The notes beneath the pieces were generated by a model. That model ran no database searches, had not been told where the DNA came from, and saw nothing but the letters and a program-made list of their open reading frames with translations. A stretch of 59,324 nucleotides of DNA from Streptomyces hygroscopicus. Its GTDB lineage: Bacteria > Actinomycetota > Actinomycetes > Streptomycetales > Streptomycetaceae. Numbering within the stretch: position 1 is the first letter of the stretch; each line of letters opens with the position of its first letter. The translations under genes and the position numbers were made by a program. The stretch is from the NCBI RefSeq assembly GCF_026168105.1, contig NZ_LBMW01000045.1, positions 1-59,324 on the forward strand, read 5' to 3'. Positions 1-7,489 of this stretch are shown piece by piece.

Positions 1-29
1 GCCCCCGACCGGTTCTCCCGGTCGGGGGC
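1..29. terminator. Strong inverted repeat, likely bidirectional terminator
   Basis: A perfect 12-bp stem, GCCCCCGACCGG pairing with CCGGTCGGGGGC, closes a 5-base loop (TTCTC). There is no U-tract, as is usual in Streptomyces. It lies about 220 bases beyond the stop of the BMP lipoprotein gene, so it could end that transcript or one entering from the left of the window. Confidence 0.75.
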
Positions 30-144
30 GCCCCTGCGTGCTCGACGTGGTCGTCCAGGCCGACGGCTTCACTTGGTGACCGCCGGAGCGACGGCGGTGG
101 GGGCGACGCCGGTGAGCCGGTCCGACGGTGTCGCTCCGGGCTCG

Positions 145-253
145 GCCGACCCGACGACATCACCTCTCGCCCCGCCGACCCGACGACATCACCCGATCCC
201 CGTCGGCCGACCCGACGACATCACCCCTCGCCCGGCCGCCCCGACGGCGTCAC
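145..253. repeat. Short tandem repeat, about 3.5 copies, running into a stop codon
   Basis: The 20-mer GCCGACCCGACGACATCACC occurs exactly at 145-164, 174-193 and 206-225. A degenerate fourth copy at 235-253 covers the stop codon of the BMP gene. Spacing is 29 to 32 bases. The array is downstream of the minus-strand gene and is probably non-coding. Confidence 0.75.
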
Positions 254-1323
254 TTCGTGTTGACCGCGATCTTGCCCGCGATGATGTCCTGCTTGGCCTT
301 CTCGACCGCCGCCACGACGTCCTTCATCGCCTGGTACTTCGGGTTGGAGTCCGCGAAGCCGACGCCGCCCGACTTGAGGTCACCGCGCTGCTCGCCGGTC
401 AGCGGCTTGCCCTCGACGACCGACTTGACCAGTTCGTACACCGCGCCGCCGACGTTCTTCAGGGCCGAGCCGAGGATGTAGTCCTTGTAGGCCGCAAGCG
501 CGCTCTGCTGGTACTGGTCCGAGTCGACGCCGATCGCCCACACCTTGTGCGCGGCGGCCGCCTGGATCACTCCCTGACCGGACAGTCCGGCCGCGTGGTA
601 GATCACGTCGGCACCTGCTGCGATCTGGCCGTTCGTCGCCTCCTTGCCCTTGTCGGGGCTGGAGAAGCCGCCCTCCTGGGGCGTCTGGGTCAGGTACTGA
701 GACTCGATCTTGATCTTGGGGTCGACGGACCGGGCGCCCTGGTCGAAGCCGGCCTCGAACTTGTGGATGAGCGGGATGTCCACACCGCCGATGAAGCCGA
801 TGTGGTTCTTCTTCGTCGTCTTGGCCGCGGCGACACCCGCCAGGTACGAGGACTGCTCCTCGTGGAAGACCAGGTCGGCGACGTTGCTCGCCTGGACCGT
901 GTTGTCGTCGATGATGCCGAAGGTGATCTTCGGGTACTTGGCCGCGACCTCCTTGACGGCGGGCGCGTAGACGAAGCCGACGCCGATGATCGGGTTGTAG
1001 CCGGACTTCGCCAACTGCTCCAGACGCTGCACCTTGTCGGCGTCGGACTCGTTGTCCTGCGGCTCGACGTCACGGCCGCCGATCTTGAACTCCTTCTCGG
1101 CCCTCTGGAAGCCGGAGAAGGCGGCGTCGTTGAAGGACTGGTCGCCCTTGCCGCCGATGTCGTACGCCAGGCCGATGCCCTTGCCCGTGTAGCCGGACGA
1201 ACTCTTGTCCGAGCCGCCGGCGGACTCCGTGCTGGACTTGCCGCACCCGACGGCCGCGAGGGCGATGACCGTGACGGCCACCGCAGCTTGGGAGAATCTC
1301 GTCCTCCGAGAGATCAGACGCAC
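250..1323 (-). CDS. BMP-family ABC transporter substrate-binding lipoprotein
   Basis: This 357-residue exported lipoprotein belongs to the Bmp/Med/PnrA family, which binds nucleosides for ABC importers at the outer face of the membrane. The start is GTG with a GAAGGGG ribosome site. An n-region with Arg residues and a hydrophobic stretch lead to the lipobox LAAVGC with Cys27, followed by a Ser/Gly linker. The mature part begins with GIGLAYDIGGKGDQSFNDAA, the usual family opening, and later has IIGVGFVYAPAV and the GVDSDQYQ segment near the ligand site. Permease and ATPase genes are not in the window; in other Streptomyces they lie next to it, here presumably to the left. Family assignment is secure; the nucleoside substrate is inferred. 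Confidence 0.93.
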   Translation of the reverse strand: MRLISRRTRFSQAAVAVTVIALAAVGCGKSSTESAGGSDKSSSGYTGKGIGLAYDIGGKGDQSFNDAAFSGFQRAEKEFKIGGRDVEPQDNESDADKVQRLEQLAKSGYNPIIGVGFVYAPAVKEVAAKYPKITFGIIDDNTVQASNVADLVFHEEQSSYLAGVAAAKTTKKNHIGFIGGVDIPLIHKFEAGFDQGARSVDPKIKIESQYLTQTPQEGGFSSPDKGKEATNGQIAAGADVIYHAAGLSGQGVIQAAAAHKVWAIGVDSDQYQQSALAAYKDYILGSALKNVGGAVYELVKSVVEGKPLTGEQRGDLKSGGVGFADSNPKYQAMKDVVAAVEKAKQDIIAGKIAVNTK

Positions 1324-1516
1324 AGCAGTACCCCTTCATCCCCACGGCACCGTCACCGGTCCGTATCCCCAATGCGCCGCCACCGCAGCGATTCGGCGCA
1401 CAGTAACGCGCGTAGACGGGGAGGGGAACGGGGTTCCTCGCGGCCGTTATCGATTCGTGCCGCCACCCGGTTACTTTTGCCCGCCGCCCATGACGACGGG
1501 GTAACACAAGCGGACG

Positions 1517-1542
1517 AAGGGGTACCGAACGGGGCACCCCTT
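1517..1542 (-). terminator. Weak candidate terminator after the amidohydrolase gene
   Basis: AAGGGGT and ACCCCTT form a 7-bp stem around a 12-base loop, 25 bases beyond the minus-strand amidohydrolase stop. It is short, so this is tentative. Confidence 0.35.
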
Positions 1543-1566
1543 CCGGCCAACCCCGCGCCGCCCGGG

Positions 1567-2787
1567 CTATCGTTCCGCGTCGAGCAGCGCCGCCGCCGTG
1601 AACAGCTCCACGCCGACCGTGATGGCGTGCTCGTCCACGTCGAAGTCGCCTTGGTGGAGGTCACGGACGCCGCGCTCACCCGGTCGGCGGACACCGAGGC
1701 GGGCCATGGCGCCGGGCACGTGCTCCAGGTACCAGGAGAAGTCCTCGCCACCGAGGCTCTGTTCGGTGTCCTCGACGGAGTCGGCCCCGCGGCGCGCGGT
1801 CATGGCGTCGTGCAGCAGCTCGGTGACGACGAGGTCGTTGACGACGGGCGGCACGCCGCGGATGTAGTTGATCTCCGACTTCGCCCGGTACAGGTTCGCG
1901 ATCTCGTCGATCGCCGCGTGCACGAGGTCGGGCGCCTGCCGCCAGGCGTCCAGGTCCAGGCAGCGTACGGTCCCGGAGAGTTCGGCGTGCTGCGGGATGA
2001 CATTGGGTGCGTGCCCGGACTCGATACGCCCCCAGGTGACCCCGAGCCCGCTGCGCGCGTCGATGCGGCGCGCGACCAGTGCCGGCACCTCGGTGGCGAC
2101 GCGCGCGGCGGCCGTGACGAGGTCGGTGGTGAGGTGGGGGCGCGCGGTGTGGCCGCCCGGGCCGTTGAGCGCGACCTCCAGCCGGTCGCAGGCGGAGGTG
2201 ATGGGACCGTGCCGCAGCCCGATACGCCCCGCGTCGACCTTCGGGTCGCAGTGCACGGCGATGATCCGCCCTACGCCGTCGAGGACACCGGACTCGATGG
2301 CATCGGCGGCACCGCCCGGGAGGATCTCCTCGGCCGGCTGGAAGATCAGCCGCACCGGCTGCGGCAGCCGTCCCTCACGATGCAGCTCGGCGAGGACAAG
2401 CCCGGCGCCGAGGACGACCGTGGTGTGCACGTCGTGGCCGCAGGCGTGGGCCCGGTCGGGCACGGTGGAGCGGTAGGGGCAGTCCGTCTTGGTGTCCGGG
2501 ATGGGGAGCGCATCGATGTCGGCGCGCAGCGCGAGCATGGGGCGTACGCCGTCCCCGTCGCCGATGTCGCAGAGAAGCCCGGTGCCGCTGTCGAGCACGC
2601 GTGGAGCGAGTCCCGCCTGCTCGAGGCGCGCCTTGATCGCCGCGGTCGTACGGAACTCCTGGTTGCCCAGTTCCGGGTGCATGTGCACGTCGCGGCGGAA
2701 GGCGACGAGTTCGGCGCGCAGCGCCTCGGGCAGCGCGCCGGGGAGCGCCGCTTCCCCGGGGTTGTCGGCCTCGGACTCTCGGGACAT
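1567..2787 (-). CDS. M20 family metallo-amidohydrolase (amidohydrolase/N-acyl-amino-acid hydrolase type)
   Basis: This is a cytoplasmic zinc or manganese peptidase-fold enzyme of family M20D, which hydrolyses N-acyl or amide bonds of small substrates. Metal-site motifs are visible in order: HPELGNQEF near the start, ACGHDVHTT with its Cys and two His, FQPAEEILPGGA with the catalytic Glu pair, and a C-terminal GGEDFSWYL. A dimerisation domain (GPGGHTARPH) lies between. Length (about 406 residues) is normal. A GTG four codons upstream (2799) is possible, but AAAGGG is better spaced from the ATG at 2787. It reads in the same direction as the BMP gene with a 243-base gap, so it is probably transcribed separately. 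The natural substrate cannot be told. Confidence 0.9.
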   Translation of the reverse strand: MSRESEADNPGEAALPGALPEALRAELVAFRRDVHMHPELGNQEFRTTAAIKARLEQAGLAPRVLDSGTGLLCDIGDGDGVRPMLALRADIDALPIPDTKTDCPYRSTVPDRAHACGHDVHTTVVLGAGLVLAELHREGRLPQPVRLIFQPAEEILPGGAADAIESGVLDGVGRIIAVHCDPKVDAGRIGLRHGPITSACDRLEVALNGPGGHTARPHLTTDLVTAAARVATEVPALVARRIDARSGLGVTWGRIESGHAPNVIPQHAELSGTVRCLDLDAWRQAPDLVHAAIDEIANLYRAKSEINYIRGVPPVVNDLVVTELLHDAMTARRGADSVEDTEQSLGGEDFSWYLEHVPGAMARLGVRRPGERGVRDLHQGDFDVDEHAITVGVELFTAAALLDAER

Positions 2788-2816
2788 CAATTGGTTCACC
2801 CTTTGAAGGGTAAGGC

Positions 2817-2843
2817 GATCGGGCGGCCAATCTCCCGCCGATC
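2817..2843. promoter_or_regulatory. Candidate operator upstream of the amidohydrolase gene
   Basis: The arms GATCGGGCGG and CCGCCGATC form an inverted repeat with one bulged G, 30 to 55 bases upstream of the minus-strand start. It is the size of a dimeric repressor site; no regulator is assigned. Confidence 0.35.
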
Positions 2844-3220
2844 AACAAAACTTCAGCCCGTCAGGGGAGAAAAGTTGGCCGCACGCCGCATAGCGGGCAG
2901 TGGAGGTGGGTAAACTCGCCCGTTTTCGGGTCGACGGGATCTTGAGGCAGTCGCGAGCGCTTCCGCCGGGGTCACCGCGGAGCCCTCCGCGCGCCGCCGA
3001 GGCACCCGGTGATCCCTGCACGGGACCGCTGCCGTGTCCGAGGGCCCCGCCGTGGCAACGCCCGGAGGTCCCGGGCCATTCCCGTGCCCCACGGATACCA
3101 CGCCGCACCGCCGCCGTGGGCCCGGCGCGTCACCCGGCCCGCCCGGCCGCCCCGGCCGACGCTCATATGGCGCACGGATGAACCCTTGGAAGCCGCCCCC
3201 GTCCCGCTCGCCCGGACGGG

Positions 3221-3226
3221 TAACGT
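3221..3226 (+). promoter_or_regulatory. -10 element of a leaderless promoter
   Basis: TAACGT lies 8 bases before the GTG start of the methyltransferase gene, so transcription would begin at or next to the start codon. No ribosome site is present and no good -35 box is seen. Confidence 0.5.
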
Positions 3227-3234
3227 GCGCGAGC

Positions 3235-3900
3235 GTGAACGCCGAGGACCCGGACTTCATACGTACCGCCAGGGCGTCGTACGACGCCCTGGCCACCGAC
3301 TACGCCGCGCACGTCCCCGACGGCCTGGCGACCCGCCCCGTGGACCGCGCCCTGGTCACCGCCTTCGCGGACCTGGTGCGGGCGAACGGCACCGCACCCG
3401 TCGCCGACCTCGGCTGCGGCACCGGCCACGTCACGGCGAGACTGCACGAACTCGGCGTACCGGTGTTCGGTGTGGACCTGTCCCCGCGGATGGTTGCCCT
3501 GGCCCGCCGCACGTACCTCGAACTCCGTTTCCACGTCGGCACGATGACGGCCCTGGATCTGCCGCCGGAGACGCTGGGCGGCATCGCGGCGCTGCACTCG
3601 GTCGTCCATGTGCCGCGAGAGCATCTGCCCGCGCTGTTCCAGGAGTTCCACCGGGTCCTGGTCCCGGGCGGACACGCTCTCCTGGCCTTCGGGACCGGCG
3701 ACGACGACCATCTGCACATGGCGGAACGCTTCGGGCACGAGATCGCCCTGGACCACCACTGGCACAGCACGGCGACGGTCGGCTCGCTCCTCGAGGGGGC
3801 GGGCCTGCATCTCGTCGCCCGGACGCTGCTGGAGCCGGAGGGGAACGGGAAACGGCAGCGGGCGGTGCTGCTGGCCCGCAAACCGGCGAAGGAGGACTGA
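3235..3900 (+). CDS. Class I SAM-dependent methyltransferase
   Basis: A 221-residue cytoplasmic methyltransferase of the Methyltransf_11/25 type. The SAM-binding motif I is clear (VADLGCGTGHVTARL), followed by the acidic end of strand 2 (VFGVDLS) and a post-motif segment (FHRVLVPGGHALLAFGTG). The start chosen is a GTG preceded by TAACGT 8 bases upstream and by no ribosome site, which suggests a leaderless message; an in-frame ATG at 3178 is the alternative. The substrate is unknown. It sits beside the cell-wall glycan cluster but is convergent with its last gene, so a role there is only possible. Confidence 0.85.
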   Translation: MNAEDPDFIRTARASYDALATDYAAHVPDGLATRPVDRALVTAFADLVRANGTAPVADLGCGTGHVTARLHELGVPVFGVDLSPRMVALARRTYLELRFHVGTMTALDLPPETLGGIAALHSVVHVPREHLPALFQEFHRVLVPGGHALLAFGTGDDDHLHMAERFGHEIALDHHWHSTATVGSLLEGAGLHLVARTLLEPEGNGKRQRAVLLARKPAKED

Positions 3901-3932
3901 GAGGACTGAGAAGGAGGACTGGGGCGGCCGGG

Positions 3933-5105
3933 CTATCCCGGCGCCGCCGACGGCAGCCGGTCCACGTCCCGTGCGGTGCCCGTCACCCCGGAGAGGAAGC
4001 CCTGGGCCCGTGGTGAGGCATGGTCCGTCAGCCAGGCCGGGTCGATGTCGCAGACCGCGACACGGACCTCCGTGCCGGCCAGCGCCAGAGGGAGGGTGTG
4101 GACGACGGTGGAGGGGAAGCTGAGGATCGTACGGCCGATCGGACCACGCCGGGCGATCAGTTCCAGGGGCAGGTCCGGACGCACCACCTCCAGGCCGGTC
4201 CGGGCCGCCAGATGGCGGAGTTTCTCCGGGCTTTCGCGGCGGTGGGCGAAGTAGCGCAGCGCTCCGTGCGCCCTGGCGAGTGACCGGACCGCCTCCAGAT
4301 AGCGCTCGCCGTCCACCACTCCCGTCTCGACCAGCGAGGTGCCCACCAGGTCCGCGCCCGTCCTCAGGCGCGGCGGGCCGAAGCGGGAGCGGGTCCAGGC
4401 GAAGTCGTTGGCCGTGACCGTTATGCCCTCCGGGACCTCGTCGATCGGCATCGACGAGAAGACCTCGACCGACCGCCGCTCACCCGGTGTCAGCCGTCGG
4501 CGCGCCCACGAGGACACGGGGGCGAAGAGCAGGTCACGGGGCCCGGGGCGGCCGCCTTTGCGGTGCCAGCGCACCAGGCGTTCGCCGCGGGCCAGCTGGG
4601 CGACGAACTCCATCGTCGCCGTGCCGTCGTCCACCACCACCAGCTCACGGGCCCGGGTGATCGTCAGCAGCAGCTGGACGTAGCGGGAGAAAGGGTCGCC
4701 CATCACCACCCGGTGGGCCCGGCGCAGCAGCGGGGCGAGGCCGCCGACCGTCTGGAAGGGCGCGGCCGTCCCGCCCCGTGCCTCCTCCCAGCGGACCGCA
4801 TAGCCCTCGTCGCGGGCCAGTTCCGCCATGCGGCGCAGTTGGCCGCGGGTCATCGGGTCGGTGGGGGACAGCACCACGAAGGTGAGCCCCTCGGGCGCCG
4901 CACGCCCCGCACCGTCCGCCGCCGCACGCCCCGCACCGGATCGCCGGCCACCCTGCGCGGGAATCGCCGCCACGCGCGCGGGCGCAACGCTCTCCGTGCC
5001 GCGGAGGGCGTGCGTGTGCGCCCACTCCAGCACGTTCAGGAGCTGTACCGGGCTCTCGACGAAGGCGAGCGTGTGGTGGCCGGCTGATCCGGCGCGGGGG
5101 CTCAT
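3933..5105 (-). CDS. Polysialyltransferase-like protein (POLYST family), first of two
   Basis: This 390-residue protein resembles the bacterial alpha-2,8-polysialyltransferase-like family, which polymerises or transfers nonulosonic acids from CMP donors. Family features are the opening FVESPVQLLNVLEW, a YFAHRRES segment with a His-Arg pair, and RTILSFPSTVVHTL near the C-terminus, where the family has its conserved Ser-rich donor motif. Residues about 46-72 form an Ala/Gly/Arg-rich insert caused partly by a 24-bp in-frame duplication. It is the last gene of a four-gene minus-strand operon, 26 bases after the nonulosonate synthase gene. A clear ribosome site is not seen at the ATG. The role as chain polymerase is inferred from context. 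Confidence 0.75.
   Translation of the reverse strand: MSPRAGSAGHHTLAFVESPVQLLNVLEWAHTHALRGTESVAPARVAAIPAQGGRRSGAGRAAADGAGRAAPEGLTFVVLSPTDPMTRGQLRRMAELARDEGYAVRWEEARGGTAAPFQTVGGLAPLLRRAHRVVMGDPFSRYVQLLLTITRARELVVVDDGTATMEFVAQLARGERLVRWHRKGGRPGPRDLLFAPVSSWARRRLTPGERRSVEVFSSMPIDEVPEGITVTANDFAWTRSRFGPPRLRTGADLVGTSLVETGVVDGERYLEAVRSLARAHGALRYFAHRRESPEKLRHLAARTGLEVVRPDLPLELIARRGPIGRTILSFPSTVVHTLPLALAGTEVRVAVCDIDPAWLTDHASPRAQGFLSGVTGTARDVDRLPSAAPG
4896..4938. repeat. 24-bp in-frame tandem duplication inside a gene
   Basis: CGCCGCACGCCCCGCACCG occurs at 4896-4914 and again at 4920-4938. The period of 24 bases adds eight residues (GAGRAA repeated) to the low-complexity insert of the polysialyltransferase-like protein without shifting frame. 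Confidence 0.8.
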
Positions 5106-5131
5106 CGGCGTACGACCGTCCCGTAAGGCGC

Positions 5132-6070
5132 TCAGACCGAAACCGGCTCACCGGCGGCTGCGGCGATCTCCGCCTCGGCGACCACGCCGGCCACTCGGCG
5201 CAGCTTCTTCATCGGGCCGAGCTCGGAGTCGTAGACCTTCTTCACACCGTCGCCCAGCGACGCCTCGATGGTGCGGATGTCACGGACGAGGCGCTGCAGG
5301 CCCCCCGGCTCCACCGACGCGGCCTGGTCTGAGCCCCACATGGCGCGGTCGAGGGTGATGTGGCGCTCGACGAAGGTCGCCCCGAGCGCGACCGCGGCGA
5401 GGGTGGTCTGCAGACCGGTCTCGTGGCCGGAGTAGCCGATCGGGACGTTCGGGTACTCCATCTCCAGCGTGTTGATCACACGCAGGTTCAGCTCCCCGGC
5501 CTTAGCCGGGTACGTCGACGTGGCGTGGCACAGGAGGATGTTCTCCGAACCGAGGACCTCGACCGCGTGGCGGATCTGCTTCGGGGTCGACATGCCGGTG
5601 GACAGGATGATCGTGCGTCCGGTGGCACGCAGCGCGCGCAGCAGCTCGTCGTCGGTCAGGGAGGCGGAGGCCACCTTGTGCGCCGGGACGTCGAACTTCT
5701 CCAGGAATGCGACCGCCTCGGTGTCCCACGGGGACGCGAACCAGTCGATGCCCTTGGTCCTGCAGTACTCGTCGATCTGGCGGTACTCGTCCTCGCCGAA
5801 CTCCACGCGGTGGCGGTAGTCGATGTAGGTCATCCGGCCCCAGGGGGTGTCTCGCTCGATGTCCCACTGGTCGCGCGGGGTGCAGATCTCGGGGGTGCGC
5901 TTCTGGAACTTGACGGCGTCGCAGCCGGCCTCGGCGGCCACGTCGATCAGCTTGAAGGCATTCTCCAGCTCACCGTTGTGGTTGATGCCGATCTCGCCGC
6001 AGATGTAGACGGGCTGACCGGGACCGGCGGTACGTGTACCGAACTGACGCAGACGGGAGTTGGTGCTCAT
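5132..6070 (-). CDS. neuB: N-acetylneuraminate/Kdn synthase (NeuB family), short form
   Basis: This enzyme condenses phosphoenolpyruvate with a hexosamine or hexose (phosphate) to make a nonulosonic acid, the committed step for sialic acid or Kdn. The NeuB TIM-barrel motifs are all visible: GEIGINHNG, AVKFQKR, WFASPWDTEA, ILSTGMST, CHATSTYPA, GYSGHETG and VERHITLDRAMWGSD with the metal-binding His. The protein is 312 residues and stops soon after the barrel, so the SAF (antifreeze-like) domain of most NeuB proteins is missing. An AAGGA site lies 10 bases before the ATG. It is between the CMP-synthetase fusion (13-base gap) and the polymerase-like gene. No epimerase of the NeuC type is nearby, which favours Kdn made from a mannose precursor over Neu5Ac; that is inference. 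Confidence 0.9.
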   Translation of the reverse strand: MSTNSRLRQFGTRTAGPGQPVYICGEIGINHNGELENAFKLIDVAAEAGCDAVKFQKRTPEICTPRDQWDIERDTPWGRMTYIDYRHRVEFGEDEYRQIDEYCRTKGIDWFASPWDTEAVAFLEKFDVPAHKVASASLTDDELLRALRATGRTIILSTGMSTPKQIRHAVEVLGSENILLCHATSTYPAKAGELNLRVINTLEMEYPNVPIGYSGHETGLQTTLAAVALGATFVERHITLDRAMWGSDQAASVEPGGLQRLVRDIRTIEASLGDGVKKVYDSELGPMKKLRRVAGVVAEAEIAAAAGEPVSV

Positions 6071-6083
6071 GGGAGGGGATTCC

Positions 6084-7448
6084 TTAACTGTCGAGGGAGT
6101 CGAGAGAGGGGCCGAGGATCCAGCTGGCGATCTCTCGGATCGCGCCGTCACCGCCGGGGACGGTGGTGACCGCGCGTGCGGCGCCGCGCACGACGTCGTG
6201 GGCGCTGGCGACCGCCACGGGCCAGCCGACGAGGCCGAAGCACGGGAGGTCGTTGACGTCGTTGCCGACGTAGAGCACGCGCTCAGGCGCGATGCCCTGC
6301 TCCTCGCACCACTGCTTCAGCGCGAGGTCCTTCCGGTCGATGCCGTGCAGGACCGGGATCCGCAGCTTCCGGGCTCTGGCGGCGACGACCGGGTTCTGCT
6401 CCGTGGACAGGATGAGCATCGTCAGGCCGCTCCTGCGCAGCGCGGCGATGCCGAGGCCGTCCCCGCGGTGCACGGAGACGAACTCGCGTCCGTCGGAGTC
6501 GATCAGCACCCTGTCGTCGGTCTGGGTGCCGTCGAAGTCGAGTACGACCGCGTCGATGTCCGCACGGGTCGGGAGGTGGGTGGGAGGAAAATCTGCGGGG
6601 GTGCCGGGCCTCGACGCGTCGAAGAGGGGTGCGAGGGCGCGGGCGCGGGCCAGGTCGTGCGGGTCGTCGATCTCCAGCACCCGGGCCGGGTCGGTGCGCA
6701 CGACTTCGGTACGGCCGAAGAAGCGGTGGCGGTGCTTACGCAGCCCGGCCGCGTCCATGGCGTAGGCGGCGCCGGTCTCCAGCAGGTCCTGGGGACGGTC
6801 CTGACGACGCGGCCGGAACGACTTGTCGTGGTTGACGCCGTAACCGCCGTCCGTGGCCGTGGGGTCGGCGACACGGGTGCCGCCTGAGCCGGCCTGCGGC
6901 CGGGGGGTCCCCCATGTCGCGTCGCTCGCCTCGCCGGTGCGCTGCGCTCCGATGACCGGCGCGGGCTCGTCCGCCGCGTCGCGCCAGACGAAACCGTGGA
7001 AGGGCGCCACGGTCAGAGCCGTGTCCGCGCCGTTCTCGACGACCGCCGCGGCCACCCCGTCCACGTCCTCGCGGACCAGGAACGGGCTGGTGCACTGGAC
7101 CAGCAGCACCACGTCCACCGGCGCGCCGTGCAGCGCCTCGTGGGTGTCCAGGGCGTGCAGCACCGCGGCCTCGGAAGTGGCGGTGTCGCCGGCGATGGCG
7201 GCGGGGCGCAGCACGACCTCGGCACCGGCCTCACGGGCGGCAGCGGCGATCGCCTGGTCGTCGGTGGAGACCACGACATCGGTGACGAGCCGCGCGGCCC
7301 GGCACTCGCGCACCGCACGGGCGACCAGCGGCACCCCGCCGACCGGGGCGAGGTTCTTCGCGGGCACGCCCTTGGAGCCGCCGCGCGCGGGGATCACCGC
7401 GAGCACACGGCGCACGGAGTCCGCCTGCCGGGCTTCCGGGTTGGACAT
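6084..7448 (-). CDS. neuA: CMP-nonulosonate synthetase fused to KdsC-like HAD phosphatase
   Basis: A 454-residue two-domain protein. The N-terminal half is an acylneuraminate cytidylyltransferase that activates the sugar with CTP: signature VIPARGGSKGVPAKN, then VQCTSPFL and NHDKSFRPRRQDRPQ. The C-terminal part from about residue 300 is a HAD phosphatase of the KdsC/Kdn-9-phosphatase type, with DFDGTQTDD, the Lys motif HGIDRKDLALK and VGNDVNDLPC. The fusion couples removal of the 9-phosphate to activation. About 40 residues between FVWRDAADE and GVNHDKSF are an extra Gly/Thr/Arg-rich insert encoded by palindromic DNA. AAGGAG stands 8 bases before the ATG. The gap to the upstream glycosyltransferase gene is 41 bases, so one operon is likely. 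Confidence 0.9.
   Translation of the reverse strand: MSNPEARQADSVRRVLAVIPARGGSKGVPAKNLAPVGGVPLVARAVRECRAARLVTDVVVSTDDQAIAAAAREAGAEVVLRPAAIAGDTATSEAAVLHALDTHEALHGAPVDVVLLVQCTSPFLVREDVDGVAAAVVENGADTALTVAPFHGFVWRDAADEPAPVIGAQRTGEASDATWGTPRPQAGSGGTRVADPTATDGGYGVNHDKSFRPRRQDRPQDLLETGAAYAMDAAGLRKHRHRFFGRTEVVRTDPARVLEIDDPHDLARARALAPLFDASRPGTPADFPPTHLPTRADIDAVVLDFDGTQTDDRVLIDSDGREFVSVHRGDGLGIAALRRSGLTMLILSTEQNPVVAARARKLRIPVLHGIDRKDLALKQWCEEQGIAPERVLYVGNDVNDLPCFGLVGWPVAVASAHDVVRGAARAVTTVPGGDGAIREIASWILGPSLDSLDS
6889..6913. repeat. Double palindrome inside the CMP-synthetase reading frame
   Basis: CCGGCCTGCGGCCGG (889-903) abuts GGGGGTCCCCC (903-913). Both are perfect palindromes around one or three central bases. 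They encode part of the non-conserved insert of the cytidylyltransferase domain and look like an absorbed intergenic palindromic repeat. Confidence 0.7.
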
Positions 7449-7489
7449 GGGATGCACTCCTTGGGGTCCTTGGCCTGGGGTCCGCTCGC

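Larger units (their letters stand above)
2788..3234. other. Divergent intergenic region, no gene seen
   Basis: This 447-base stretch separates the divergent amidohydrolase and methyltransferase genes. Open frames here are high-GC artefacts without ribosome sites or recognisable protein features. It holds an AT-richer patch at about 2840-2920 and an inverted repeat near 2817, both consistent with the amidohydrolase promoter. Confidence 0.6.

Noticed and set aside
145..253. CRISPR-like repeats near the left edge
   Set aside because: Only three exact copies with 9-12-base gaps that are themselves low complexity; no cas genes.
73..2913. A 946-codon open frame on the plus strand antisense to the BMP and amidohydrolase genes
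   Set aside because: It is the antisense shadow of two well-recognised minus-strand genes; high GC leaves such frames open, and its translation is Arg/Val/Gly-biased without domains.
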